From assembly GCA_035295745.1 (NCBI GenBank), contig DATGIL010000089.1, forward strand, positions 20,038-84,037: a stretch of 64,000 nucleotides of DNA, read 5' to 3'. The notes beneath the pieces were generated by a model that ran no database searches, was not told the DNA's origin, and saw only the letters and a program-made list of their open reading frames with translations. The stretch's first letter is position 1, and the number at the start of each line of letters is the position of its first letter. The DNA comes from JAIQFL01 sp035295745 (GTDB lineage Bacteria > Acidobacteriota > Terriglobia > Bryobacterales > Bryobacteraceae). The position numbers were made by a program, and so were the translations under genes. Positions 42,692 to 51,920 of the stretch are shown piece after piece.

Positions 42692-43668
42692 ATCGGAGGC
42701 CGCCGGGGAGCAGGGCAACACTCCGTCGGGCAGATCGCGCACCCCGCGCTGGCCTCCACGATCATTTCCCGGATCATAGTAATGAACGCGGGATGCACTC
42801 CCACCGTACCGGCACGCACCAGGTTGACCCCGAGTTCGCGGCACAAATGGGCAGCTTCGGTATCCAGATCGTACAACACTTCCATATGGTCGGAGAGAAA
42901 CCCGATGGGCGCCAGCAACAAATCGGTGAGTCTACCACTGGCATGCAACTGGCGAATGCGATCGCAGACGTCCGGTTCCAGCCAGGGCTGCGTGGGCGGT
43001 CCGCTGCGGCTCTGATAAACCAGGCTACCCGGATGCCCCACGGCCTTCGAGACCAACCCGCACGACTCCTGCAATTGCACAACGTACGGACTGCTTTCGG
43101 CCATCGATAAGGGGATGCTATGTGCCGTGTACAGAAGGATCGCCGACGCACGCCGTTCGGCGGGAATCGCACCGAGCGCAGTGTGCACGCGGTCTGCCAT
43201 AGCCGTTAGGAAGCCGGGCCGATTGTGGAATGGCGGCAACTTGTGGACATCCGGTGCGCCCGGTCCCAGTGACTCACGCGCCCTGTCGATGTCTTCCTGG
43301 TATTGCCGACAGCCGGAGTACGATCCGAAGGCGGAAGTTGCGAAAGCCAGTGCCTTGCGGACGCCATCGGTCTGCATGCTGCGCAGAGTTTCGGCCAGCA
43401 TCGGGTGCCAGTTGCGATTGCCCCAGTAGATGGGCAGGTCAACACCATACGCGGACAACTCATCTTCCAGTTCCGCGATCAGGGCACGATTGTGGCTGTT
43501 GATGGGGCTCTTGCCGCCAAAATGATAATAATGCTCAGCCACTTCTAACATTCGCTCGCGCGGCACGTTTTTTCCGCGCAGAACATTCTCCAGGAATGGT
43601 ATGACGTCTTCTTCCCGCTCCGGCCCGCCAAAGGAGACCACCAGAAGGGCATCGTAGACTTGGTTCAT
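42628..43668 (-). CDS. hemH: Ferrochelatase (protoporphyrin or coproporphyrin)
   Basis: A 346-residue ferrochelatase, inserting Fe2+ into a porphyrin at the end of heme synthesis. The sequence shows LLVVSFGGPEREEDVIPFL, HYYHFGGKSPIN, the catalytic His in LLYTAHSIP, and SDHMEVLYDLDTEA with the conserved Glu. The C-terminus has closely spaced cysteines (CAICPTECCP). Whether it is the proto- or coproporphyrin type cannot be told from sequence alone. Its ATG overlaps the stop of the upstream thiol-redox gene (ATGA), so the two form an operon. Confidence 0.94.
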   Translation of the reverse strand: MNQVYDALLVVSFGGPEREEDVIPFLENVLRGKNVPRERMLEVAEHYYHFGGKSPINSHNRALIAELEDELSAYGVDLPIYWGNRNWHPMLAETLRSMQTDGVRKALAFATSAFGSYSGCRQYQEDIDRARESLGPGAPDVHKLPPFHNRPGFLTAMADRVHTALGAIPAERRASAILLYTAHSIPLSMAESSPYVVQLQESCGLVSKAVGHPGSLVYQSRSGPPTQPWLEPDVCDRIRQLHASGRLTDLLLAPIGFLSDHMEVLYDLDTEAAHLCRELGVNLVRAGTVGVHPAFITMIREMIVEASAGCAICPTECCPAPRRPPIQSRGGAVTTMAVAPSGPLPR

Positions 43669-44219
43669 GCACCACTCCCGGATTCGGCCGGCAACTCGCA
43701 GATGCCGGCATAGTCCGGCCGGTCGCTGGCCGAACGGTGGCGGAAGCGGCGCACAATGCCGCCTTTATTGAGCAGGAAGAGGCCCGGCATCTGCGAACTG
43801 TCCGCCGCAGGGGCTCCGATGCCATGGCCTCGCAAAACACCCACGAGGAAACCCCGCCAGAGCGCCTTCGGGCCGAACAGTTGCAGCAGACTGCCGCGTT
43901 TCAGGCCGAAGCCCTTGTAGAGCTTCTGGTCGGGGTCGCAGATGCTCTCCAGGTCCGCCAGTCGGTTCTTTCCGATCAACTTTGCGACCGCGCCGGAGTC
44001 GCCCATGTGGACCAGCACAATTCTGGTGCCGGTGCGCTCGATCGCCGGACGTGCGATCGCTATGTCGCTGAGCGCTTCGCGGCAAAACGAGCACCCGGCG
44101 TGGCGGAGGAATACCAGCAGCAAGGGTGAGACCTCGGAAAGGCTAACGAGACTCGCGCCCGATTGCGTCACGGCGCCTTCCAAAGTCTGTATGAGATCCT
44201 GCAATTGTTTTCCGCCCAT
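43665..44219 (-). CDS. AhpC/TSA-like thiol redox protein
   Basis: A 184-residue thioredoxin-fold protein of the AhpC/TSA (SelL-like) type. The redox site is LRHAGCSFCREAL, a CxxC motif after the first beta strand; later segments are RIVLVHMGDSGAVAKLIG and a C-terminal MPGLFLLNKGGIV. A GTG start at 44261 would add 14 residues; ATG at 44219 has GAGGG upstream and gives a normal start. It is translationally coupled to hemH, which may reflect protection of iron or heme chemistry from peroxide (inference). Confidence 0.8.
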   Translation of the reverse strand: MGGKQLQDLIQTLEGAVTQSGASLVSLSEVSPLLLVFLRHAGCSFCREALSDIAIARPAIERTGTRIVLVHMGDSGAVAKLIGKNRLADLESICDPDQKLYKGFGLKRGSLLQLFGPKALWRGFLVGVLRGHGIGAPAADSSQMPGLFLLNKGGIVRRFRHRSASDRPDYAGICELPAESGSGA

Positions 44220-44295
44220 TGGCCCTCGAAAGAGAAATGCGGGGCGAACCTTTCGGTCCACCCCCTGGTATTTCTATGGAAAAAATCGTGGACGG

Positions 44296-44781
44296 CTATT
44301 TCGGCAGCAGTACCATGTCGATGACGTGAATCACGCCGTTGCTGCACACGAGATCAGACTTCACGACCTTGGCGTCATTGATCATCACCGAGCCCATCGA
44401 GGTTCTGATCATCAGCTGTTCGCCGTTTACCGTCTTGGCTTCGTGCAGCTTCATGGCTTCCTTCGCCATCACCTTGCCGGCCACGACGTGATAGGTGAGG
44501 ATAGCGGCCAGCTTGGCCTTGTTTTCGGGCTTCAGCAGATCTTCCACGGTGCCGGGAGGCAGCTTCGCGAAAGCCTCGTCTGTGGGGGCGAAGACGGTGA
44601 AAGGACCAGCGCCCTTCAAAGTGTCCACCAGGCCGGCGGCCTGAAGGGCGGCGACCAGGGTCTTGAAGGAACCCGCGGCCACCGCGGTACCCACGATATC
44701 TTGGGCCGGCGGAGCCGCGAGGGCGGCCGTAGCCAGTAACAGTGACGCCAGACCGGCGCCGATTTTCGACATACGATTCAT
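44296..44781 (-). CDS. Secreted fasciclin (FAS1) domain protein
   Basis: A 161-residue exported protein: signal peptide (LASLLLATAALAAPPA) and a single FAS1 domain with H1-like FTVFAPTDEAFAKLPPG, LTYHVVAGKVMA and H2-like SNGVIHVIDMVLLPK. CAGGAG lies upstream of the ATG. FAS1 proteins act in adhesion or matrix binding; the partner here is unknown. Monocistronic. Confidence 0.93.
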   Translation of the reverse strand: MNRMSKIGAGLASLLLATAALAAPPAQDIVGTAVAAGSFKTLVAALQAAGLVDTLKGAGPFTVFAPTDEAFAKLPPGTVEDLLKPENKAKLAAILTYHVVAGKVMAKEAMKLHEAKTVNGEQLMIRTSMGSVMINDAKVVKSDLVCSNGVIHVIDMVLLPK

Positions 44782-44893
44782 CGTTAATTTCTCCTGCTCT
44801 CAAAAACTTGTGGGTTTTTATGTCCCACTTAGTTCGATTGCGCGCTCCGAGATTTGGAGGTAATAAATTTCGGGATCTTTCCTTTCAAGCCCG

Positions 44894-45508
44894 CTACACC
44901 ATCGTCGAGCGATGAGTCACGAGCGACAGAAATTCGTCCCGCGTTGCCTTGCGGTCGCGGAACGCGCCCAGCATGGCGCTGGTCGTCGCGCCTGAGTGCT
45001 GCTTCTCGATGCCGCGCATCATCATGCAGAAGTGACGAGCTTCGCAGATGACTCCTACGCCGACGGGATCGAGGGCTTCCCGAATACTCTGCGCAACCTC
45101 CTGAGTCAGGCGCTCCTGGGTCTGCAGGCGGCGTGCGAAGGCATCGACGATCCGCGGGATCTTACTAAGGCCGATCACCTTGGTGCGCGGCAGGTAGGCC
45201 ACATGCATTTTGCCGAAGAACGGCAGCATGTGGTGCTCGCACATACTGAAGAACTCGATGTCTTTCACCGCCACCGTCTCGTCGTACTGCACTTCGAACA
45301 AGGCGCCGTTCACGATCTTGCCGATATCCATGCGATAGCCGCTGGTGAGGAAGCGCAGGGACTTTTCGGCCCTTTCCGGCGTGCCGGCCAAACCCTCGCG
45401 CCGCGGGTCCTCGCCCAGCCGGGCTAACATCTCCTGAATCAGCGGAACCAGGCAGGACTCCGTTGGCTCATCATTGACCATCTTCAAGACTGCTGCATTC
45501 GATTTCAT
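44894..45508 (-). CDS. folE: GTP cyclohydrolase I
   Basis: A 204-residue GTP cyclohydrolase I, making 7,8-dihydroneopterin triphosphate from GTP for folate or related pterins. Zinc ligands are in MCEHHMLPFFGKMHVAY and ICEARHFCMMMRG; the GLSKIPRIVDAFARRLQTQE core is present. Length is normal. The ATG overlaps the stop of a small upstream frame (ATGA). Confidence 0.96.
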   Translation of the reverse strand: MKSNAAVLKMVNDEPTESCLVPLIQEMLARLGEDPRREGLAGTPERAEKSLRFLTSGYRMDIGKIVNGALFEVQYDETVAVKDIEFFSMCEHHMLPFFGKMHVAYLPRTKVIGLSKIPRIVDAFARRLQTQERLTQEVAQSIREALDPVGVGVICEARHFCMMMRGIEKQHSGATTSAMLGAFRDRKATRDEFLSLVTHRSTMV

Positions 45509-45672
45509 AGATATGCGTTAACTCCAGAGATGCTCCCAGAGCTCTCCACCATCCGCTGGGTAAGCCCTCCAATAGGTGGATGCCGCTTTTCGCGCTTTTG
45601 AGGTACAAAATGTTCGAACGGGTTGATCCATCCGCCTAGGAGCCACAGTGCCGCGAATGCCACCCAAGCCAT
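45505..45672 (-). CDS. Small membrane protein coupled to folE
   Basis: A 55-residue frame from ATG at 45672 with GGAG seven bases upstream; its stop overlaps the folE start as ATGA. One membrane helix (WVAFAALWLLGGWINPF) precedes a charged tail. The same frame is open upstream to a TGA at 45778-45780 and is coding-like (RDADVKTQAQQPYLREW); beyond that TGA it continues LAWTGQGIAAGLLFRI. The gene may therefore be the end of a larger two-helix protein broken by a stop. No family was recognised. Confidence 0.45.
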   Translation of the reverse strand: MAWVAFAALWLLGGWINPFEHFVPQKREKRHPPIGGLTQRMVESSGSISGVNAYL

Positions 45673-45984
45673 CACCCAACTCCATTCGCGAAGGTACGGT
45701 TGTTGGGCTTGCGTTTTAACGTCTGCATCTCGGGTCGGCAGACTGGACAGCGTACCGCTGGTGGTTTTCTGCTCGCGTCAGATCCGGAAAAGTAGGCCGG
45801 CCGCGATGCCTTGACCTGTCCAAGCGAGATTGAAACCAACCTCGCCGGATCACGCGACTCGGACAAAAGGCTGTTAAGGACAAATGAACGAAGCCGCTCG
45901 GAAGCGCCCCGACTTGAAGATTCGCAGACGCCCGAGCCCTTCTCTTCTCCAGGGCGCCTCCGATAGAGCGCTAACCAATATCGA

Positions 45985-46797
45985 CTACTGCTTCAAATTG
46001 GCCGGCGTGACCGCGCGGTAGGAGTCCGTCACTACCCAGCCAGCGGCCGTCAGCGCCACAGTGGTCACCACCTCGCCCTGTTGGAAGGCGCTTAGTGGGC
46101 CTGCCGCCATTAGTGGGATCCAGACCAGCAACCCGAACAAGCCCATCTGTAACGTCGAAAGCGCGGCGGCCTGCCGTGCGAATCGACCGGTGAGAATCGC
46201 CAGACTCGCGGCGATAAAAGTGATGCCGGTGAAGACCGCCCATCCGAAATGCCAGGGGAGCCAGTCTGGCACCATATCCGCCGTGTGCTTGAGATACGCG
46301 AAATGGGCATAGCCGAAGGGGATTAAGGCCACACCGTAGAGCGCTCTGGCGATGCGCACGTGTTTGTCGCCGGACGCAAAACCGAGGTGTTGCCGGTCCG
46401 AGTTCGTGGCCAGGGTAACGTACAAAACCCAAGCAGCCGCGATCATCGCCATGGCCGATCCCAGATTCCAGGTGCTATCCACAAGAGTCGCCAGGAAAAG
46501 CGCCCGCACTCTCCATAGCAGCGGCCAAAGCACGAGTGCGACGAGCAGCACACGAGCGGCGAGCGCGGCGGTGCGTCTCCACAGCAGGCCGATCCCGCAT
46601 GCCAAAGAAATCGACGCACTGAGGTAGACGAATCCCTGGCGCACAGGCAGACTCTTGGGGACAGGCTGCCAGACAGTCGTGAAATCGCCTTTGATCCAGC
46701 CCTGAATTCCCAGGAAAATCATGACTGCCGCAAAGACGACATGCCCCACGCTCGCGATGTGGATCGCACTTCCTCTACTGTGCATCAGTTCATCCAT
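45985..46797 (-). CDS. DoxX-like multi-spanning membrane protein
   Basis: A 270-residue integral membrane protein with about seven or eight hydrophobic segments (for example HVVFAAVMIFLGIQGW, ALAARVLLVALVLWPLLW, AMIAAAWVLYVTLA). RIARALYGVALIPFGYAHF resembles DoxX-family repeats. No catalytic motif is evident. It stands alone on the minus strand. Function unknown. Confidence 0.7.
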   Translation of the reverse strand: MDELMHSRGSAIHIASVGHVVFAAVMIFLGIQGWIKGDFTTVWQPVPKSLPVRQGFVYLSASISLACGIGLLWRRTAALAARVLLVALVLWPLLWRVRALFLATLVDSTWNLGSAMAMIAAAWVLYVTLATNSDRQHLGFASGDKHVRIARALYGVALIPFGYAHFAYLKHTADMVPDWLPWHFGWAVFTGITFIAASLAILTGRFARQAAALSTLQMGLFGLLVWIPLMAAGPLSAFQQGEVVTTVALTAAGWVVTDSYRAVTPANLKQ

Positions 46798-47240
46798 TCC
46801 TCAACGGCCACCCAGCTATCCGCTGCGTCGCCGTAAAATCGCTTCACTTTGTCGCGATTCCCGCAATCAGCCATTTCGACACCAGTGCCGGTTCTCAGGG
46901 TTTGCGCGGTCAATGAACATCCACCACGCCATTCACCAGCGCGACGATCTTCAGCAATAGCGGCAGAGCGGGAACGGCGTCCTTCAACATTTGGGGAGAC
47001 TGTTCTTTCGCAAGGGCCGGCGCCGATCACGCTGTGCGCCTTCGCTGCGGCGATGGTAGCCGCAATCCGGTTGAGGAAGAGCAAAACAACACCTCGTTCG
47101 CTGAAAAGCCCAGTAGACTCACGGGGCTAAGCCGCGGTCCGCTTTGCGGGAACGCCGGTCTGCCGACGCGCCTTCCTCCCGCGTCGCCACCTTATCATGA
47201 CTACCACGTTCAAGCAAATCGCCGGGCTAATCATGGCACT
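46798..47240. other. Intergenic, no supported gene
   Basis: About 440 bases with only overlapping short frames on both strands, none with a good start or a recognised domain. A hydrophobic trace (ITLCAFAAAMVAAIRL) near 47028-47070 could be a decayed gene. Confidence 0.4.
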
Positions 47241-47441
47241 TCACTCTTCGCAGCCGTATTGTGCTCTGTCGTTGATTCTCTTTCTTCCGGTGGCCAGTTC
47301 GCTAAACCTCCTCAGACCTTGCAGGTAAGCAATGCGGTTCTCCTGGCTTGGATCGTCGCAGTAGCGTGCTCGCAGTGCGTTCAATCTCTCGCGCGACGAA
47401 TTCTGCCAGGCCGCCAAGTTTTCATCTGAGAAATCGACCAT
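47241..47441 (-). CDS. Small hypothetical protein
   Basis: A 66-residue, charged, helical frame (DENLAAWQNSSRERLNALRA, ENRIAYLQGLRRFSELATG). Amino-acid use looks coding, unlike the opposite frames. No clear ribosome-binding site, domain or partner gene. Confidence 0.4.
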   Translation of the reverse strand: MVDFSDENLAAWQNSSRERLNALRARYCDDPSQENRIAYLQGLRRFSELATGRKRINDRAQYGCEE

Positions 47442-48154
47442 GCTAAAAACGTAACCTGAAATCCGGTCATCGCGAGGTGCTTTGGCGCGGGGAATCGCTC
47501 ACTAAAATGGGGGTAGACGAGAAGGTCCAAAAGAGCCTCCTCAACAGCCGTGCTCGATTCGATGCATATCGAATGCGAGGCCGGCCGCTCGCAGGCGAGT
47601 CGTGCCTTTTCGCTTTCCCGATGCAGTATGCCGAACGACTCGGAGCCGATACCGGCAATGCTTAGACGCTTCACCGTATTGTTGAAGGCCGTCGAGGCGT
47701 GCAGATATATTTCTCAAGGAGCGCGCCTCGTTCGGTACAACACGCGAGGGAAGGGTTCATTTCTTTGAGGAGAGGCGGGGTGCGGACCAGATCCAAATCG
47801 ACCAGTGGCCTTTGGGGCCGCGATGTACCCGCCACTTAGCCTGTTACGACGGAATTGGCGAACACCTCAATCGGATCTTCGCCCGATGCAGTGATTTTTC
47901 AGGCGAATATCGGAATGGCAATCAACGCATCTAAATTGCATCTTGCTGCTCTGATAGTGGTGCCCTGTTCTCGCCGCTGCGTCCCGTCCGAGAAATTGAT
48001 CACAATCAGACATTAATAGCCTTCTACTGACTTCAAATCTGCGTTGACGTGGGCGGCGGGCACCCTAAAATGTGGGGAGACTCTACACCGACCCACAGGA
48101 ATACCCTTCGCCATGCGAGTGTTGAGTTGGCAGGGAGTCATGATCGAGGAGCGG
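47442..48154. other. Intergenic, no supported gene
   Basis: About 710 bases without a convincing gene on either strand, and a stretch of lower GC from about 47880 to 48070. No repeat, RNA gene or promoter was recognised. Confidence 0.4.
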
Positions 48155-48634
48155 TTAACAGAGCCGTTCTCCGCGCATGATTCGACCGATGCGAATCCCG
48201 GCTATCCCGGATTGAAAGAACGGTGCCGACCTTGCGCGAGGCGGGGAAGACGCCCGCAAACCAAAAGGAGCATGGGGAGTGAGGCAGCCGTGTATCTCGA
48301 CGTGCGTCTCGTAGCTACGTCGGGCGCGGATCATCTCGTCACGAGCTCGTTCGATCTCGCGACGGCGTTTTGCGTTGTTCCACCCGGATAGTAAGCGGTC
48401 TTGGGCCTTTCGGAACGCCGCCGCGGCCAGCCTGTAGTCAGTACGCAGACGCGACGCTTCCCCGCAAGTCGGCACGGAAGGGCATGACGTATCAGTGCTT
48501 GTGGAACTGTGTATCGCCTCGTCTGGAGCATATCGGCCCGATCCACCAGTTCGCGAGTTGAGGATCAGTGCCCGTGGTTGGCTTGCCTCTTCCGAAAGGA
48601 CGCAGCTTTCAACTCTCGGCCGCTGCGTCAGCAT
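48155..48634 (-). CDS. Hypothetical protein with helical charged core
   Basis: The central part, about residues 60-117 (48284-48457), is clearly coding-like: RLRTDYRLAAAAFRKAQDRL, RRREIERARDEMIRARRSYE and THVEIHGC form a long Arg/Glu-rich helix, possibly a coiled coil, ending in Cys. The flanking residues look random, so the true gene may start at a GTG near 48472 and be shorter. No ribosome-binding site was found. Function unknown. Confidence 0.4.
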   Translation of the reverse strand: MLTQRPRVESCVLSEEASQPRALILNSRTGGSGRYAPDEAIHSSTSTDTSCPSVPTCGEASRLRTDYRLAAAAFRKAQDRLLSGWNNAKRRREIERARDEMIRARRSYETHVEIHGCLTPHAPFGLRASSPPRARSAPFFQSGIAGIRIGRIMRGERLC

Positions 48635-48690
48635 AGGGTAGGCCCAGCCATGCGTGACGCACCACTTTCGGTCTTTCCAGTTTGCTCGCT

Positions 48691-49101
48691 CTACTTCGCC
48701 TGAAGCGTTTCGACATACGCCACGATATTAGTGATGCGGAGGTGAGTCTCGGCTGTTGTGCCGCGGCTTAAGGATGACAGTACCGGTCCCCACACCGGCA
48801 TCTCGTTTGACCCGTGTGCCGGCTGGTCGATACTCGTCAGCCTGGAGGCGACATAAGCGTCCGGGTACTTACCATCGTGCTTGAGAGCCAGCTGCGTGAG
48901 ATCGGCTGGCGCCTTTTTTAACGCCGACGCTGCCGGTCCGTCGCCCTTACCGTCCCGGCCGTGGCAGGTGGCGCAGTAGTTTTTGAACATTTCCTGGCCC
49001 GAGTTCATCGGGGTCGGTTGAACGGAAACGATCCTAATCTTTTTGTCCTGTGCCTGGAGCGCGATGGCAGACAGCAGCACAAGGTAGCAACACATTCGCA
49101 T
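48691..49101 (-). CDS. Periplasmic c-type cytochrome, single heme
   Basis: A 136-residue protein with a signal peptide (CCYLVLLSAIALQAQ) and one cytochrome c domain: heme motif CATCH (Cys43, Cys46, His47) followed by GRDGKGDGPAA, and a likely distal ligand Met in NEMPVWG. It belongs to the class I (cytochrome c6/oxidase-associated) type and probably shuttles electrons in the periplasm. No respiratory gene is adjacent. Confidence 0.92.
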   Translation of the reverse strand: MRMCCYLVLLSAIALQAQDKKIRIVSVQPTPMNSGQEMFKNYCATCHGRDGKGDGPAASALKKAPADLTQLALKHDGKYPDAYVASRLTSIDQPAHGSNEMPVWGPVLSSLSRGTTAETHLRITNIVAYVETLQAK

Positions 49102-49389
49102 GACAGACTCCTTTGTTGGTGCGATTCCATTGGAGCATTTTGAGGTCCGTTTAGTATATTAAGCGGGATTACGAGGTTATCGAGATACGCACCGTGCGCC
49201 GAATTCCCCAGTGGGTCAAAACCCCCGTTTCGAAATGCAAAACCACGAGGTCCTTCATTCCACATAACCTCAGCAGGGACACGAAGACGGACAAACGCCA
49301 GAGCCGGAACCCGCAATCATGGCGGTTCTCAAATCATTGCGAGCAGGACGTCCCGCACCGTTATAGGCGGCGGTACCCAGAGGTTCGGC
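49102..49389. other. Intergenic, no supported gene
   Basis: About 290 bases upstream of the cytochrome gene and downstream of the receiver gene. An AT-rich stretch (TTAGTATATTAAGCGGG near 49150) is a possible promoter region for the cytochrome gene; no consensus boxes could be assigned. Confidence 0.35.
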
Positions 49390-49785
49390 CTATGACGCTC
49401 CCGCCGCAGTGCTATCGGATACCGGATCGATGATGGATCGGATTTTCTTCATCAGGACGGCAAAGATGAAGGGCTTACGGATGAAGGGAAAGCGTTGGCG
49501 CCCCTGTTGCTCGATGACTTCGTCGCTGTATCCGGACATGAGCAGGATTTTCGTTTCGGGCGCAATCTCCAGAATGCTTTCCACCATGACGATACCGTTC
49601 ACTGCCGGCATGATGATGTCGGAGAGCACCAGGCAGATCTCCTCTCTGAGTTGAAGGAAGGTCTCCAGGCCCGCGGCTCCGTTTTCGGCGACCACAGGCC
49701 GGAAGCCGGCCGTCGCGATGGCGATTGAGCAGCTCCGCAGTACGATGGGCTCGTCGTCTACGCAGAGGACGATGTCTTTCGGCAC
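49390..49785 (-). CDS. Single-domain response regulator
   Basis: A 131-residue receiver protein without output domain. Acidic pocket CVDDEP (Asp10-Asp11), phosphoacceptor Asp56 in LVLSDIIMP, Ser84 in LLMSGYS and Lys104 in FIRKPF. CheY-like proteins of this size pass a phosphoryl group to, or allosterically act on, a partner. No histidine kinase is intact nearby; only a Reg_prop remnant is in the window. Confidence 0.93.
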   Translation of the reverse strand: MPKDIVLCVDDEPIVLRSCSIAIATAGFRPVVAENGAAGLETFLQLREEICLVLSDIIMPAVNGIVMVESILEIAPETKILLMSGYSDEVIEQQGRQRFPFIRKPFIFAVLMKKIRSIIDPVSDSTAAGAS

Positions 49786-50189
49786 GCCTCAGGGTAGCGC
49801 GGCGAAGGGCTGTGACAACCGCGTTCCAAAAGCCGAGTGTCAGGAACCATACAGGCGGCGACCTGATATTTTCCACAACCGTCTGATCCATCGGTCGCCC
49901 AATAATCCCAGCGGCAGTGATCGAGGTTAGATGCGGCAGTCAGAACTTACAGGGAAAGACTCGGCCCGGTATTCCATCGGCTGGGTCGCGATACCCTCAG
50001 CCCGGATTCGAGCGGCCAGCTTGCGGCTTGCGGCATCTACGCCAGGCGCGCGCGGCAGCAACGCCCCACGTCCTCAATCTGCAGGTCGTATCCGACGTGA
50101 TCGAACATGCTCCATACCGCGTCCGGGTCGCCGGGCGGAACTTGCACCCTCGGCGAAGTACCGACCTGTAACACGGGGTGTTGACCTTT
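49786..50189. other. Intergenic, no supported gene
   Basis: About 400 bases with no gene that can be defended. Overlapping short frames have atypical amino-acid composition. Confidence 0.35.
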
Positions 50190-50517
50190 GTCTGTTGTAA
50201 GGCCTGGAAAGAGCTGAACGTTCGCCCCGACCGCGTCTCCTTCACCGATACCGAAAGAATTACGACACCGCCGAGGTCTCCGCAGGCTCGCTCTTCGAGG
50301 CCGCCGCGCTCGGCATCGCCGAATTCCGCCGATGCGGAATGATGGACATCCTGCCACTCGGCAACGCACCGTAGCTGTTGTTCGCCGTCCACGCTTCACG
50401 AAATCCCCATGTGCAAACGATCGGCCTCGTTCTCGGGCGGTGGGAAGTCGCCGGCCAAACAGGCGGTAAAGGTCAGGCTGCGCGAAATCCCTCGAGGGGA
50501 CGTCAGAAGATCGTGAA
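50190..50517 (+). pseudogene. Remnant of a small conserved protein
   Basis: Coding traces in different frames follow one another: KELNVRPDRVSFTDTE, then after a shift near 50255 AEVSAGSLFEAAALGIAEFR and RCGMMDILPLG, then after another shift GGGKSPAKQAVKVRLREI. Together they look like one small protein of roughly 100 residues interrupted by at least two frameshifts. The SFTD...AEVSA...LFEAAALGIAEFR pattern is one I associate with Acidobacteriota hypothetical proteins, from memory only. Confidence 0.45.
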
Positions 50518-50670
50518 ATGGTCGACCTTGCGATCGAGCTCCGGACGATTTATGACAGCGAAGTCAACGTGCAACCATTTGGCGACAGCTGCGGCGCGCT
50601 CGAAGCGATGCACCGACGGTTGTCGAGAGTTTCGTACGACCGAGCCGTTGTCCGCGCAAGATTGCCATAG
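50518..50670 (+). CDS. Short hypothetical frame (50 residues)
   Basis: ATG at 50518 opens MVDLAIELRTIYDSEVNVQP; the first 18 residues look coding, the rest less so. It may be the start of a truncated gene following the remnant at 50190. No ribosome-binding site. Confidence 0.2.
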   Translation: MVDLAIELRTIYDSEVNVQPFGDSCGALEAMHRRLSRVSYDRAVVRARLP

Positions 50671-50856
50671 ATCTGTTTAGATTCATCCCATCACAGGAGC
50701 CGGTAACTGCAGTCAAAAGCAAGCTTGCATGCTATCGCACCTCCCACTTGTTCAAGCGATTGATGCGTGATCACTCTTGAACAGCTCCTGGAACCAGGCG
50801 GGTGCTAACGTCGCACAGGTAGGCATTTACCAAGCCCAGGAGTGAAGAATAGAAAA

Positions 50857-51582
50857 ATGCGTCAGTTACATCGTATTTTACTTCTCAGTGCGTGCGCCGT
50901 ATGGGCACATGCTGGCATCGTCGTGCCGAATTCCCTCGCAACAGTGGAGGGAAACGGCGAGAATATAACCCCCTTTGACGAGGCGGTGCCGATCCGCTAC
51001 CAACAGGTGTATGCGGCATCGCAATTTGGAGCTGGCGGACTCATCACACAGATCGCTTTCCGTCCCGATGGAACCGACGGGCATCCGTTCGCCCTGACCC
51101 TCCCCGATATGGAGATCGACCTCTCCACCACACAGGTTGCGCCGGACGCGATGAGCGCCACGTTTGCGGACAACGTGGGGCCGGACAATACGGTGGTTTA
51201 CAGCGGGCCCCTAACGTTGTCGAGCGCGGATACCGGGCCAGCGGGTGGTCCCAAGGATTTCGACATCATCATCACCCTGATGACGCCGTTCTTATACAAT
51301 CCCGCTTCCGGCAATCTGCTGCTGGATGTGAAGAACTTCACGGGTGATCCATCCGGCGTCATGGGTCCGTTCGACACCGAGAATACCAATGGCGATCCCA
51401 TCTCGCGACTTATCGGCAACCAGGGCGACGTCACGAGTCCCACGGGAGTTACGGATACCGAAGGCTTGGTGACGTCGTTCACGGTGGCGGCGACGGCGAC
51501 TCCCGAGCCCGGCACGTTAGCGCTGTTTGGAATCGGCGGTCTTCTGGTGTTGATCGGTCGGCGTCTGCGAGTTCGCAGTTAA
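50857..51582 (+). CDS. PEP-CTERM sorting-domain protein
   Basis: A 241-residue exported protein with signal peptide (ILLLSACAVWAHAG) and a C-terminal PEP-CTERM tail: PEPGTLALFGIGGLLVLIG followed by Arg residues. The body is beta-rich, with no catalytic motif. PEP-CTERM tails are cleaved by exosortase in bacteria that make exopolysaccharide; no exosortase gene is in the window. ATG at 50857 is preferred over GTG at 50842 because AGGAG lies between the two. Confidence 0.85.
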   Translation: MRQLHRILLLSACAVWAHAGIVVPNSLATVEGNGENITPFDEAVPIRYQQVYAASQFGAGGLITQIAFRPDGTDGHPFALTLPDMEIDLSTTQVAPDAMSATFADNVGPDNTVVYSGPLTLSSADTGPAGGPKDFDIIITLMTPFLYNPASGNLLLDVKNFTGDPSGVMGPFDTENTNGDPISRLIGNQGDVTSPTGVTDTEGLVTSFTVAATATPEPGTLALFGIGGLLVLIGRRLRVRS

Positions 51583-51920
51583 GAGCGGGTGGCGTTCTGC
51601 CGCCGGCCTGCTCCGGTCGGATAACGCCACTCGTCAAGTTCGTCCCGGGACATGGTGAGCGAGAGAGATCGAGAGCTTTGCACGAGTTGCTGACTCAACC
51701 GGCCAATCTCTGCCCGCCGTCCTCTTGTGTTGAGTTTGCGCGCTTCTGAGTGGATCTTGGTCAGGCGGTTGGAAAGCCGGTCGAGGCAACGTCGGGGTTG
51801 CCCGTCCGTCAGACATCGGCGGAACATATCGATCGCGTGCTGAGCAAAGAGTAAGGAGTCGACGATGCTGCCCAAACCGGTGCTTGGCGAGATAACGGGT
51901 GCTTCTGGGTGTGGGATCAT
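51579..51920 (-). CDS. Hypothetical protein
   Basis: 113 residues with a plausible helical core (LLFAQHAIDMFRRCLTDGQP, CLDRLSNRLTKIHSEARKL, EIGRLSQQLVQSSRSLSLTM). It overlaps the PEP-CTERM stop by four bases on the opposite strand. No ribosome-binding site or family was identified. Confidence 0.4.
   Translation of the reverse strand: MIPHPEAPVISPSTGLGSIVDSLLFAQHAIDMFRRCLTDGQPRRCLDRLSNRLTKIHSEARKLNTRGRRAEIGRLSQQLVQSSRSLSLTMSRDELDEWRYPTGAGRRQNATRS

Noticed and set aside
46849..47429. Overlapping plus-strand frames of 93 and 131 residues
   Set aside because: Random-looking composition, no start signals; overlapped by a better minus-strand frame at 47241.
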